Shown here piece by piece: positions 1 through 5,693 of a DNA stretch of 6,940 bases (its first letter is position 1; every line of letters starts with the position of its first letter). The translations under genes were made by a program, and so were the position numbers. The notes below the pieces were generated by a model. It worked only from the letters and a program-made list of their open reading frames with translations, had not been told where the DNA came from and ran no database searches. The stretch is from Acidobacteriaceae bacterium (GTDB taxonomy: Bacteria > Acidobacteriota > Terriglobia > Terriglobales > Acidobacteriaceae): NCBI GenBank assembly GCA_030040395.1, contig JASHTU010000092.1:1-6940 (forward strand), written 5' to 3'.

Positions 1-142
1 AATACCTGACGTGGGTTGCACGTAGATGATCTCTTTCTATGATTCCGCGTAAGCCTTCCGAGGTGGTGTAATGGTACAGCAACCCTTTCGGCTTTTCTTT
101 TTCGACCGGCATCCTTCCTCGCCATAACCCCTGCTCATCCAT
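1..142 (-). CDS. DUF2971-like protein, N-terminal part (truncated by window edge)
   Basis: An open frame on the minus strand starts at ATG 142-140 and has no stop before base 1, giving 47 codons. It begins 2 nt after the hepT stop, so it is probably the third gene of the mntA-hepT transcript. The visible end reads roughly L-L-Y-H-Y-T-T-S-E-G-L at residues 21-31, then G-I-I-E at 33-36 and L-R-A-T at 40-43. This is the usual opening of DUF2971 proteins (L-Y-H-Y-T ... GL.GII ... L.AT). An alternative start is ATG 112-110, preceded directly by a purine-rich GAGGAAGG, which would remove ten residues ahead of the conserved part. Function is not established. The H-Y-T motif is reminiscent of ADP-ribosyltransferase-fold proteins such as DarT, but that link is only a guess. 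Base composition is low here (59 G/C in the first 120 bases), consistent with acquired DNA. The family call rests on 27 or so residues. Confidence 0.62.
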   Translation of the reverse strand, partial: MDEQGLWRGRMPVEKEKPKGLLYHYTTSEGLRGIIERDHLRATHVRY

Positions 143-144
143 AT

Positions 145-516
145 CTACACATCGCCTTCCCAGAGATCTTCGAGCACTTTTGCCATCCTCAGTCGCAGCT
201 CCGGAACGTCCTCCTCAACCGAATCCCAAATCATCGGCAAGCTTACGGCAAAGTACCCGTGCGCGACACGGTTCCGCATCCCATAAATCTCAGCGAATGG
301 AATTGAGGGGTACCTGGCGGCAATGCCAGGGTCAGCCTCCAGAAGATTATTCGTGGCTTCTCCGATGATCTCGATATTGCGGATCACGGCATCCTGTTTG
401 AGGGTGTCGGCGAAGAATTCCTCGCGACTCATTCCCTTGGCGTAGTCAAGAATGCGGTCCGCGGCTTGAAGGATGTGGCCGAGGAAATCTCTGGCGGTAA
501 GGTCTTGCTTGCTCAT
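145..516 (-). CDS. hepT: HepT-like HEPN ribonuclease toxin (DUF86)
   Basis: This 123-residue all-helical protein belongs to the HepT/DUF86 branch of the HEPN superfamily. These are the toxin halves of type VII MntA-HepT toxin-antitoxin modules and act as RNases in the cytoplasm. The diagnostic R-x4-H-x-Y motif is intact: R81, H86 and Y88 in M-R-N-R-V-A-H-G-Y-F. The upstream helix with N-I-E-I-I-G-E-A-T-N (residues 47-56) is also typical of DUF86. In the characterised family the motif Tyr is AMPylated by the partner MntA, which silences the toxin; Y88 would be that residue here. Length is normal for the family (about 110-140 residues). The start ATG (516-514) overlaps the mntA stop in an ATGA arrangement, so translation is likely coupled. 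The partial DUF2971-like gene follows 2 nt after its stop. Family assignment is firm; toxicity is inferred from the family. Confidence 0.9.
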   Translation of the reverse strand: MSKQDLTARDFLGHILQAADRILDYAKGMSREEFFADTLKQDAVIRNIEIIGEATNNLLEADPGIAARYPSIPFAEIYGMRNRVAHGYFAVSLPMIWDSVEEDVPELRLRMAKVLEDLWEGDV

Positions 517-803
517 AGCGAGGCGGCTTCGGCGAGCACCTTATCGCGGAACTTGGGGTGAATTTCCTCGGGTGTGCGGAGGTCGATCTTAACTCCGGTC
601 GCCGATGCCAGGCGGGACTGGAGCAGTTCCATGGCAAGCAGGCTAGCACGCGGCGCAGGGTCGACGAGGATGTCCAGGTCGCTGTCCTCCTGGTCTTCGC
701 CGCGTAGCACGCTGCCAAAGACGCGCGGGTTCGACATGCCGGCCTGCAACACAAGGCGGCGGATTGTCTCCCGATGTTGTGGCAACAGCTTGGAAGGCCG
801 CAT
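513..803 (-). CDS. mntA: MntA-like minimal nucleotidyltransferase antitoxin
   Basis: This 96-residue protein has the minimal DNA polymerase beta-type nucleotidyltransferase fold. The signature G-S-x10-D-x-D is complete: G30-S31, then D42 and D44 in D-S-D-L-D-I-L-V-D. A third acidic residue, D74 in V-K-I-D-L, completes the metal-binding triad, so the enzyme looks active. In MntA-HepT pairs this protein transfers AMP from ATP to the HEPN partner and so neutralises it. A strong ribosome-binding site, GGAGGGAG (813-806), sits 2 nt before the ATG (803-801); this fixes the start. Its stop overlaps the hepT start by 4 nt, with antitoxin first and toxin second. The module probably has its own promoter between 804 and the DUF2147 gene, but I see no convincing -35/-10 pair. 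Function is inferred from family and partner. Confidence 0.88.
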   Translation of the reverse strand: MRPSKLLPQHRETIRRLVLQAGMSNPRVFGSVLRGEDQEDSDLDILVDPAPRASLLAMELLQSRLASATGVKIDLRTPEEIHPKFRDKVLAEAASL

Positions 804-848
804 AACTCCCTCCGAGTTTACCGCGAATCGAATGCGGGAGCGAGCGGG

Positions 849-1388
849 TCACGGCGCCGCGACCCGAAGCCAGTGCTCGGTGCGACCGAAAAGCGAGAAA
901 CCGATATAGCCGCGCACGCGCAAGGTTCGGTCCCCGTTTTGGAAGGACAGATTGCAGCGATAGATTTTGCCGGTTTCGGGGTCGAGAATCTGGCCGCCGG
1001 TCCATTCGGCGCCGTCTTTGTGCAGGCCCCAGAGGATTTGGAGGCCAACAACGGGGCGGTTTCTGAACTGACCAGGGCAATGGATGCAGAGGGGATGGGG
1101 AACGGGCGGACTGAAGACTTCCTCGACGGTTCCGTAGAGGACTCCATTCTGCTCCCGGATTTGGACGATGGATTTGACTTTGCCGGTCACGTCGTCGACC
1201 GTCCTCCATTGACCGACAGGGGAATCGAGCGAGGAGGGTGAGGCCGGGCTGGGCATAGTTTGCGCCGGGGCGCAGGAGAAGAGACAGAGAGCTGCGAGGA
1301 GGATGCGGGCGCACATGGGCCCGAGGCGTTTGATCGCGGTGGGCTCGTTCCCTGTACCGCCTGGGAAGTTGGGCTGCAGGCGGCTCAT
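849..1388 (-). CDS. DUF2147 family secreted protein
   Basis: Residues 58-176 match the DUF2147 pattern: G-Q-W-R-T-V-D-D near 59-66, T-G-K-V-K-S at 68-73, a C-I-H-C pair (C101, C104), P-V-V-G-L at 112-116, G-G-Q-I-L-D-P-E-T-G-K-I-Y at 131-143, and V-R-G-Y-I-G then G-R-T-E-H-W near the end. The family is a small beta-rich extracytoplasmic protein of unknown biochemical role. A hydrophobic stretch around residues 29-39 followed by A-P-A-Q suggests export by a signal peptide. The L-F-S-C sequence at 36-39 could be a weak lipobox instead. Start choice is uncertain: ATG 1388 has GGGGA seven bases upstream; ATG 1316 gives a more compact signal peptide (M-C-A-R-I-L-L) but has no ribosome-binding site; TTG 1403 is also in frame. 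It lies 55 nt downstream of the permease on the same strand and may be cotranscribed with it. Domain call is strong, function unknown. Confidence 0.85.
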   Translation of the reverse strand: MSRLQPNFPGGTGNEPTAIKRLGPMCARILLAALCLFSCAPAQTMPSPASPSSLDSPVGQWRTVDDVTGKVKSIVQIREQNGVLYGTVEEVFSPPVPHPLCIHCPGQFRNRPVVGLQILWGLHKDGAEWTGGQILDPETGKIYRCNLSFQNGDRTLRVRGYIGFSLFGRTEHWLRVAAP

Positions 1389-1443
1389 GAAAGCATCCCC
1401 CAACGCGGGTTGATTCTGACCAGCTTGAGGGCGGCCATTCCGG

Positions 1444-2880
1444 TCAGGCCTCGCTTTGCTTGGTCCGTGCGCCGCGCCAGTACAAGATCAAGCCGAGGAG
1501 GATGGAGGCGGCGGCTCCGATGATGAGCTTGAGCTCGAAGTCGAATTTGTTGCTCGAGTCGCCGGGAGGGACGAGCGAAACCAGGATGCCGATGGCGACA
1601 ACGAGGAAGCCGAGGCCGCCGCAAACCCATACGCCGGATAGGCCGCCGGGCACGAGCACGGCGTGGGGGTTCTCGGCGCGGTCGCGGCGGCGCGCGAGCT
1701 TGATGATGGCGGCGAACATATAGAGGAAGGGGATGAAGTAGAGGATGATGCCGGCGTCAATGAGGAATTGATAGGCTCCGCGGGTGGTGTCGTTGATCTG
1801 GCTGAGGAGGAGGATGGCTCCGGAGGCAATCGCCTGGACGAGGATGGAGACGTAAGGGGTTTTCCAGCGGGGATGGATTTTGCCGAAGGCGGCGGGCAGG
1901 TAGCGGTCAATGCCGACGACGAAGGGGACACGCGCGATGCCGGCCACAGTTGAGCCCACTCCGCCGGCGCTGCCGGCGGCGTTGAGCAGAGCGGCGGTGA
2001 CGCCGAGAAAGCCGAGACCGAGAGCCGCTGAGCCTACGGCGATGGCTCCGAAGACGCCGCTTTTGGGGTCGAGTTCGCCGGCGGGCATGAGGGCCAGGAC
2101 GGCAAAGGTTCCAGCGATGTACATGAGGGCGATAAGGGCTCCGGAGCCAAGGACGGCGCGGGGCAAGGTGCGGCGCGGATCGCGGACTTCCTCACTCATG
2201 GCGGAGACCAGCTCGAGGCCGCTGAAAGCGAAGGCAATCTGGGACCAGAAGTTGACGGTGTTCCAGTTCCACACAGGCAGCATGTTGGCGGCGGTAAAGT
2301 GGGTAACCGAGCCGTGGCGGAAGCAAACCAGCGCGGCCACACCAGCGAGGATCAGCAGGGGAATGTAGGTGCCCACGCCGCCGGCGTTCTGGAGCCACTT
2401 TCCGATGTTGAGGCCCACGATGTTGAGGACCACGGCGGCCGCCAGCATGGCGAGCGAAACGATGAGGAGAAACGGGCGATTGTCGGCGAGAGCAACGCCG
2501 CGGGCGCCGGGAACAACGTAGGCGGCCATGGAGGCGCTGGCCAACAGCAGCCCGGGAAAATAGAAGACCGTGTAGATCCAGTAAGTCCAGCCGGCAATGA
2601 AGCCGTGAAAGGGGCCGAAGGCGTCGCGCGCCCAGGCGTAGAGGCCGCCTTCCTCAGGAAAGCGCGACGAAAGCTCGTTGATGACCAGGGCGCTGGGCAC
2701 GAAGAAGAAGACAGCGGCGATGACCCAGAGGCTGATGGACGAGGTTCCGCTATGGCCGGCGGCAGCGATCCAGCGGGGGCCGAGCACGGTGGCGATGTTA
2801 AATAGCAGCACATCCCAGAAGCCCATGGTCTTGCGCAACTGGGATCGCGAATCGAGCGCGCTGGAGGTGGGAGCCGTCAT
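1444..2880 (-). CDS. APC superfamily amino acid permease
   Basis: A 478-residue inner-membrane protein with about 12 hydrophobic helices, the usual size for amino acid-polyamine-organocation (APC) carriers. APC hallmarks are present: E-L-S-S-R-F-P-E-E-G-G-L-Y-A-W after helix 2, F-G-P-F-H-G-F-I-A-G-W-T-Y-W entering helix 3, and F-S-G-L-E-L-V-S-A-M-S-E-E-V-R-D-P in helix 6 and the following loop. Helix 1 reads V-L-G-P-R-W-I-A-A-A instead of the common G-S/T-G substrate loop, so this is a divergent subgroup and the substrate (amino acid or polyamine) cannot be named. The ATG at 2880 is preferred because the protein then begins with a short polar tail before helix 1. Its only ribosome-binding match, GAGG, is unusually close. 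An in-frame TTG at 2922 would add 14 residues but lacks any such site. It follows gpsA on the same strand with a 90-nt gap. Confidence 0.9.
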   Translation of the reverse strand: MTAPTSSALDSRSQLRKTMGFWDVLLFNIATVLGPRWIAAAGHSGTSSISLWVIAAVFFFVPSALVINELSSRFPEEGGLYAWARDAFGPFHGFIAGWTYWIYTVFYFPGLLLASASMAAYVVPGARGVALADNRPFLLIVSLAMLAAAVVLNIVGLNIGKWLQNAGGVGTYIPLLILAGVAALVCFRHGSVTHFTAANMLPVWNWNTVNFWSQIAFAFSGLELVSAMSEEVRDPRRTLPRAVLGSGALIALMYIAGTFAVLALMPAGELDPKSGVFGAIAVGSAALGLGFLGVTAALLNAAGSAGGVGSTVAGIARVPFVVGIDRYLPAAFGKIHPRWKTPYVSILVQAIASGAILLLSQINDTTRGAYQFLIDAGIILYFIPFLYMFAAIIKLARRRDRAENPHAVLVPGGLSGVWVCGGLGFLVVAIGILVSLVPPGDSSNKFDFELKLIIGAAASILLGLILYWRGARTKQSEA

Positions 2881-2921
2881 GACCTCACCCGAGCGGCGCA
2901 GAATTTTGCCTGCATTGGGCA

Positions 2922-2927
2922 ATCATA
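2922..2927 (-). promoter_or_regulatory. Possible -10 box for the permease
   Basis: The minus-strand hexamer TATGAT differs from TATAAT at one position and lies in the 90-nt gap between gpsA and the permease, about 42 nt before the preferred ATG. No recognisable -35 box stands 16-18 nt upstream (that stretch is GC-rich), so this may be coincidence. The permease could equally be read through from plsY-gpsA. Confidence 0.25.
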
Positions 2928-2970
2928 TAAGAGCGATGATTCCTGCGCCCGGCGGGAAATTGGAACCGGG

Positions 2971-4020
2971 TCAGTGCTCGTCTTTGCCGGGGCGGAGCAT
3001 CAAGTCGCGGATGGCGTCGCGGGGGTCTTTGCCTTCGTTGAGGATGAGCTCCATTTGCTCGGTGATGGGCATTTCGACGCTGTGTTTGCGGGCTAGGCCG
3101 AGGGCGGCGCGCGTGGTGAAGACGCCCTCGGCTACTTTGCCGCCGAGCGAGGCGAGGATTTCAGGCAACTGGCGGCCCTGGCCGAGAGCCTGGCCCACGG
3201 TGCGGTTGCGGCTGAGGGAGCCGGTGCAGGTGAGGACCACGTCGCCTACGCCGGAAAGGCCGGCCAGGGTCTCCGGATGGCCGCCGCAGGCTACCGCGAG
3301 ACGACTGATTTCCACAATGCCGCGGGTAATGAGGGCGGCGGCAGTGTTGTAGCCGAGACCGACGCCGGCGGCGATGCCCGCGGCGATGGCGATGACGTTT
3401 TTGAGGGCGCCGCCGAGCTCAACGCCGATGACGTCGGTGGAGGTGTAGAGGCGGAGGGTTTGGGAGGCGAACTCCTCGCGGATGCGGGCGGCTGCGGCGC
3501 GGTCGTCGAAGGCGACAGTGACGGCCGTGGGCTGACCCTGGGCAACTTCAAGAGCGAAGCTGGGGCCGGAAAGTGCGCCGAGATCAGGGAGCAGGGAGCA
3601 AAGGTCAGGGGTCGGGGCGCCGGGATCTGGCAGGCGCGCGGGAGCTTTGAGGCATTCAGAGATGACTTGGGTCATGCGCAGATAGCTGCCGTCCTCAATG
3701 CCCTTGGTGGCGCTCAAAATGACCTGGCCGGGGCGGAGATGAGCGCTGAGCCGATTCCAGACGGCGCGCAGAAACTCCGAGGGGACGACGGAGACGACGA
3801 TCTCCGCCTCGCGGAGGGCGGCGAAGTCGCCGGTGACGGCGATGGCGGGCGGAAGGGGAAATCCGGGAAGGAACTGGGTGTTTTCGTGGGCGGCGAGGAT
3901 TTGCTGCGCGAATTCGGGGCTGTGGGCCCAGAGGGTCAGCTGGTGGCCGCCGCGACGGTGGAGTGAAAGAGCGAGGGCGGTTCCCCAGGCGCCCGAACCC
4001 AAGATGAAGATGCGGCTCAT
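2971..4020 (-). CDS. gpsA: NAD(P)-dependent glycerol-3-phosphate dehydrogenase
   Basis: This 349-residue cytoplasmic enzyme reduces dihydroxyacetone phosphate to sn-glycerol-3-phosphate, the backbone for phospholipids. The N-terminal Rossmann nucleotide-binding loop is G-S-G-A-W-G-T-A (residues 8-15). The conserved A-T-K-G-I-E (K106), L-S-G-P-S-F-A (150-156) and G-A-L-K-N-V (K207, the expected catalytic lysine) follow. Next come G-V-G-D (D260) and the substrate-binding S-R-N-R segment (270-273). The ATG at 4020 overlaps the plsY stop in an ATGA arrangement, and homologues start exactly at this M-S-R-I-F-I-L-G; a longer in-frame extension upstream runs inside plsY and is rejected. Residues 131-147, between the K106 helix and L-S-G-P-S, look like an extra proline-rich loop encoded by a 7-bp tandem repeat. 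All key residues remain, so the enzyme is probably functional. It is the direct supplier of the PlsY substrate. Confidence 0.96.
   Translation of the reverse strand: MSRIFILGSGAWGTALALSLHRRGGHQLTLWAHSPEFAQQILAAHENTQFLPGFPLPPAIAVTGDFAALREAEIVVSVVPSEFLRAVWNRLSAHLRPGQVILSATKGIEDGSYLRMTQVISECLKAPARLPDPGAPTPDLCSLLPDLGALSGPSFALEVAQGQPTAVTVAFDDRAAAARIREEFASQTLRLYTSTDVIGVELGGALKNVIAIAAGIAAGVGLGYNTAAALITRGIVEISRLAVACGGHPETLAGLSGVGDVVLTCTGSLSRNRTVGQALGQGRQLPEILASLGGKVAEGVFTTRAALGLARKHSVEMPITEQMELILNEGKDPRDAIRDLMLRPGKDEH
3582..3630. repeat. Degenerate 7-bp tandem repeat inside gpsA
   Basis: Seven consecutive heptamers can be read on the plus strand: gatcagg, gagcagg, gagcaaa, ggtcagg, ggtcggg, gcgccgg, gatctgg. 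Most fit g-n-n-c-n-g-g. The 49-bp tract encodes residues 131-147 of GpsA in frame, a segment absent from the short loop I expect between the TKG motif and the GPSF motif. Style and period resemble the intergenic repeat tracts at 4698-4780 and 6560-6615. Confidence 0.7.
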
Positions 4021-4667
4021 GCGGGCTGTTTGGCTCCGAAGCGAGATTCCGTGCCGGCGCAGAGGCGGCGGATGTTCTGGTGGTGCTTGAGAATGATGAG
4101 GATGGCGACGGCGGCCTGGACGGCGATGAAAAAGAGGGGCCTCTGGCCGCTCACCAGGAACCAGGCGAATACGGGAAAGCCTGCCGCGGCAATGATGGAG
4201 CCGAGGGAGACATAGCGGGTGAGAGCGAGGATGACGGCGAAGACGCCAATGGCGGCCAGCGCGGCCCAGGGAGCGGCGACCAAAAAGACGCCGAATCCGG
4301 TGGCGACGCCCTTGCCGCCGCGGAAGCGGAGCCAGACCGGGAACATGTGGCCGAGGACGCAGCAAAGGGCGGCTAAGGCCTGAAAGTCACGCAAGGGAAT
4401 TGCGCGAGCCGTGGAAGCGGCGGCAACGAAGACGCTCCATACCACGGATCCGAGCCAGACCGACGCGCAACCCTTGAGAACGTCGAGGAGGAAAGTGGCC
4501 GCTCCCAGGCTTTTCCCGCCGCTGCGGAGCACGTTCGTGGCCCCGATGTTGCCGCTGCCCAGCGCGCGAATGTCCTGATGGCGGGTGAAGCGGACGAGCA
4601 GGAAGCCGGTGGGGATAGATCCCAAAAGATACGCGGCTACCGCGGTGAAGATGCAGGCAAGGAGCAT
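4017..4667 (-). CDS. plsY: Acyl-phosphate glycerol-3-phosphate acyltransferase
   Basis: A 216-residue multi-helix inner-membrane enzyme that transfers an acyl group from acyl-phosphate (made by PlsX) to position 1 of glycerol-3-phosphate, giving lysophosphatidic acid. The three conserved loops are present: G-S-G-N-I-G-A-T-N-V (37-46), which leads to D62-x-x-K65; G-H-M-F-P-V-W then F-R-G-G-K-G-V-A-T (106-123); and K-H-H-Q-N-I-R-R-L (194-202). Length is typical for the family. The ATG at 4667 opens directly into the first helix, M-L-L-A-C-I-F. There is no ribosome-binding sequence ahead of it; the upstream bases are pyrimidine-rich in the coding sense, and a -10-like box lies 8 nt away, suggesting a leaderless or near-leaderless mRNA. 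The stop overlaps gpsA by 4 nt. The pairing of plsY with gpsA is a widespread arrangement. Confidence 0.97.
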   Translation of the reverse strand: MLLACIFTAVAAYLLGSIPTGFLLVRFTRHQDIRALGSGNIGATNVLRSGGKSLGAATFLLDVLKGCASVWLGSVVWSVFVAAASTARAIPLRDFQALAALCCVLGHMFPVWLRFRGGKGVATGFGVFLVAAPWAALAAIGVFAVILALTRYVSLGSIIAAAGFPVFAWFLVSGQRPLFFIAVQAAVAILIILKHHQNIRRLCAGTESRFGAKQPA

Positions 4668-4675
4668 AACGAGAG

Positions 4676-4705
4676 AGTGTAGCAGGTGGGGAAAACAGGG
4701 ACCAA
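4676..4705 (-). promoter_or_regulatory. Candidate leaderless promoter of plsY-gpsA
   Basis: On the minus strand TTGGTC (4705-4700) is followed after 18 nt by TACACT (4681-4676), and the plsY ATG begins 8 nt later. Transcription starting the usual 6-8 nt past the -10 would begin at or next to the ATG, matching the lack of a ribosome-binding site. The -35 hexamer is moderate and the -10 matches TATAAT at four of six positions. The -35 element overlaps the first unit of the 4698-4780 repeat tract. Confidence 0.4.
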
Positions 4706-4780
4706 GGGAACGAAGGACCGAAGAGGCGGAAAGCAGAGATTGGGGATTGAGAACTGAGAATTGAAAGCTGACAACTGAGC
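4698..4780. repeat. Degenerate 8-bp then 7-bp tandem repeat tract
   Basis: Between plsY and the cyclic-nucleotide-binding gene the plus strand reads as purine-rich octamers (gggaccaa, gggaacga, aggaccga, agaggcgg, aaagcaga, gattgggg), then as heptamers (attgaga, actgaga, attgaaa, gctgaca, actgagc). The tract starts inside the plsY upstream region and ends 7 bp from the neighbouring stop codon. The octamer gggaacga recurs exactly in the tract after the prenyltransferase gene. Confidence 0.75.
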
Positions 4781-4787
4781 GCGGCGG

Positions 4788-5231
4788 TTAGTAAAGGGCG
4801 CGACGGGCGGAGCTGACTTCGGCGGCCAGCACCTGGAGAATCTTGAGGGCGGCTTCGGAGTCGGAGTGCATGAAGGCGGTGAACTCGGCGCGGGGAATAA
4901 AGCTGACTCGGGCGCCGTCGTGGGCGACGGCGGTGAGCGAGTACGGCTGATTGCCGATGAGGCCGGGCAGGCCGAGAAGAGAGCCGGCGGTCGCCTGGAG
5001 CGAGAGGATGGGTTCGTCCAGGTCTGAGTTCATGGAGAGGGTAACCTCGCCTGCGTGCAGGACGTAGAGGCCCGTGGACGCGTCGCCCTGGCGGAAGAGA
5101 ACGTGATCGCTGTCGCAGGAAACGGGCGTGGCGTGTTTCTCCAGAGCCTGAATCAGTTCCTGATCGGCCACAAACGCAGATGGGTCTAGTTGCGCCAAGG
5201 GAAGTCCTGCGTGAAGAGTCGAGCGGGGCAT
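4788..5231 (-). CDS. Stand-alone cyclic-nucleotide-binding-domain protein (CRP fold, no HTH)
   Basis: This 147-residue protein consists almost wholly of a CRP-type beta-roll. The diagnostic stretch F-R-Q-G-D-A-S-T-G-L-Y-V-L-H-A-G-E-V (46-63) is followed by a phosphate-binding-cassette region near 83-102 (G-S-L-L-G-L-P-G-L-I-G) and a C-terminal helix (123-145). There is no helix-turn-helix after the helix; the protein ends at A-R-R-A-L-Y, so it is not a classical transcription factor. In CRP the cassette carries a Glu and an Arg that contact cAMP; here the equivalent positions appear to be Leu and Tyr/Ser, so cAMP binding is doubtful. ATG 5231 is chosen. An in-frame TTG at 5306 would add 25 residues, several simply translating the upstream palindrome. 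No clear ribosome-binding site precedes either start. The role is unknown: a sensor or protein-interaction module. The gene stands alone, with plsY 120 nt downstream. Confidence 0.85.
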   Translation of the reverse strand: MPRSTLHAGLPLAQLDPSAFVADQELIQALEKHATPVSCDSDHVLFRQGDASTGLYVLHAGEVTLSMNSDLDEPILSLQATAGSLLGLPGLIGNQPYSLTAVAHDGARVSFIPRAEFTAFMHSDSEAALKILQVLAAEVSSARRALY

Positions 5232-5256
5232 ATTCGAACGAATCGACCTTTCGCCA

Positions 5257-5262
5257 ATGATC
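5257..5262 (-). promoter_or_regulatory. Possible -10 box of the CRP-fold gene
   Basis: The minus-strand hexamer GATCAT matches TATAAT at four of six positions. If it is the -10, the CRP-like palindrome at 5285-5300 is centred about 41-42 bp upstream of the start of transcription, the geometry of class II CRP activation, and the leader to ATG 5231 would be about 20 nt. Weak on its own; listed because of the spacing. Confidence 0.25.
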
Positions 5263-5284
5263 CCATCAAAGCCCGATGAATTTT

Positions 5285-5300
5285 TGTGATGCACGTCACT
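5285..5300. promoter_or_regulatory. CRP-like operator palindrome
   Basis: The plus strand reads TGTGA-TGCACG-TCACT, which matches the CRP consensus TGTGA-N6-TCACA at nine of the ten conserved positions. It lies 54 bp upstream of the start of the CRP-fold gene, in non-coding DNA, at a distance fit for transcriptional control. The site type is known from CRP in other phyla; the regulator that would bind it here is not in the window. Confidence 0.55.
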
Positions 5301-5306
5301 CTGCAA

Positions 5307-5645
5307 AGTCTACGGAAGCGGAGGAGACTGCTACGGGGCCCAACGGCGCGGGTGGCGGCGCGCGATGATCTTGCTCGCCCCCTATCTCTCCTCTTGCGAG
5401 GTTTACCTGGTTCATTTTCAGTGAGACAATCCTGACCTGTCGCTGCAAGCCATTGAAAAACCCAAAGGCTACTCCGCAAAACCCCGCATTCAAAGAGGTT
5501 ACGTCGCTGGCTCGGGGTTCTGCCGGAGCCTTGGCGAAGCGCGGGAACTCTTGAGGCCAACGTCTATAAGATGATTGTAGCCAAGGGCGGGAAATTGCGC
5601 GCAAGTTGGGGTTGGGTGGAAGTGTTTGATAGGGAAGGAGATGGG
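5307..5645. other. Non-coding stretch with an imperfect inverted repeat
   Basis: No convincing gene lies between the CRP-like site and the prenyltransferase. Frames that cross it have no recognisable motif. Inside it, ttttcagtg (5415-5423) and cattgaaaa (5451-5459) form an 8-of-9 inverted repeat around a 27-base spacer; the surrounding 5400-5490 segment is less GC-rich than the genes and could be a remnant of a dispersed repeat or mobile element. TATAAG at 5565-5570 resembles a -10 for the downstream gene but lacks a matching -35. Confidence 0.4.
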
Positions 5646-5693
5646 ATGGGAGGGCGAGAGCGGGTGCTTGACACCGGGGGCGGGAGCGAGCCC

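Noticed and set aside
774..1241. Plus-strand open frame of 155 codons
   Set aside because: Antisense to the DUF2147 gene, with no motif or ribosome-binding site of note.
643..1314. Long minus-strand open frame (223 codons) crossing mntA and the DUF2147 gene
   Set aside because: It overlaps two recognisable genes in another frame, is Arg/Pro/Ser-rich, and shows no domain; a GC-driven shadow.
1416..1447. CTGACC/GGTCAG inverted repeat at the permease stop as a terminator
   Set aside because: Only a 6-bp stem with a 20-nt loop and no T run after it on the transcribed strand.
2299..2805. Plus-strand open frame of 168 codons
   Set aside because: Antisense to the permease; composition is that of a shadow frame.
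3277..3966. Plus-strand open frame of 229 codons
   Set aside because: Antisense to gpsA and very rich in Gly, Asp and Glu, as expected for the complement of Pro/Val/Ala codons.
4021..4365. N-terminal extension of the gpsA frame inside plsY
   Set aside because: Arg/Pro/His-rich shadow of plsY; GpsA homologues start at M-S-R-I-F, ATG 4020.
5296..5604. Minus-strand open frame of 102 codons in the divergent gap
   Set aside because: No recognisable motif, it runs through the inverted-repeat segment, and it overlaps the CRP-like site; not supported as a gene.
5668..5673. Perfect TTGACA hexamer
   Set aside because: No -10-like sequence 16-18 nt downstream; the stretch is GC-rich and just ahead of the preferred ATG, so probably coincidental.
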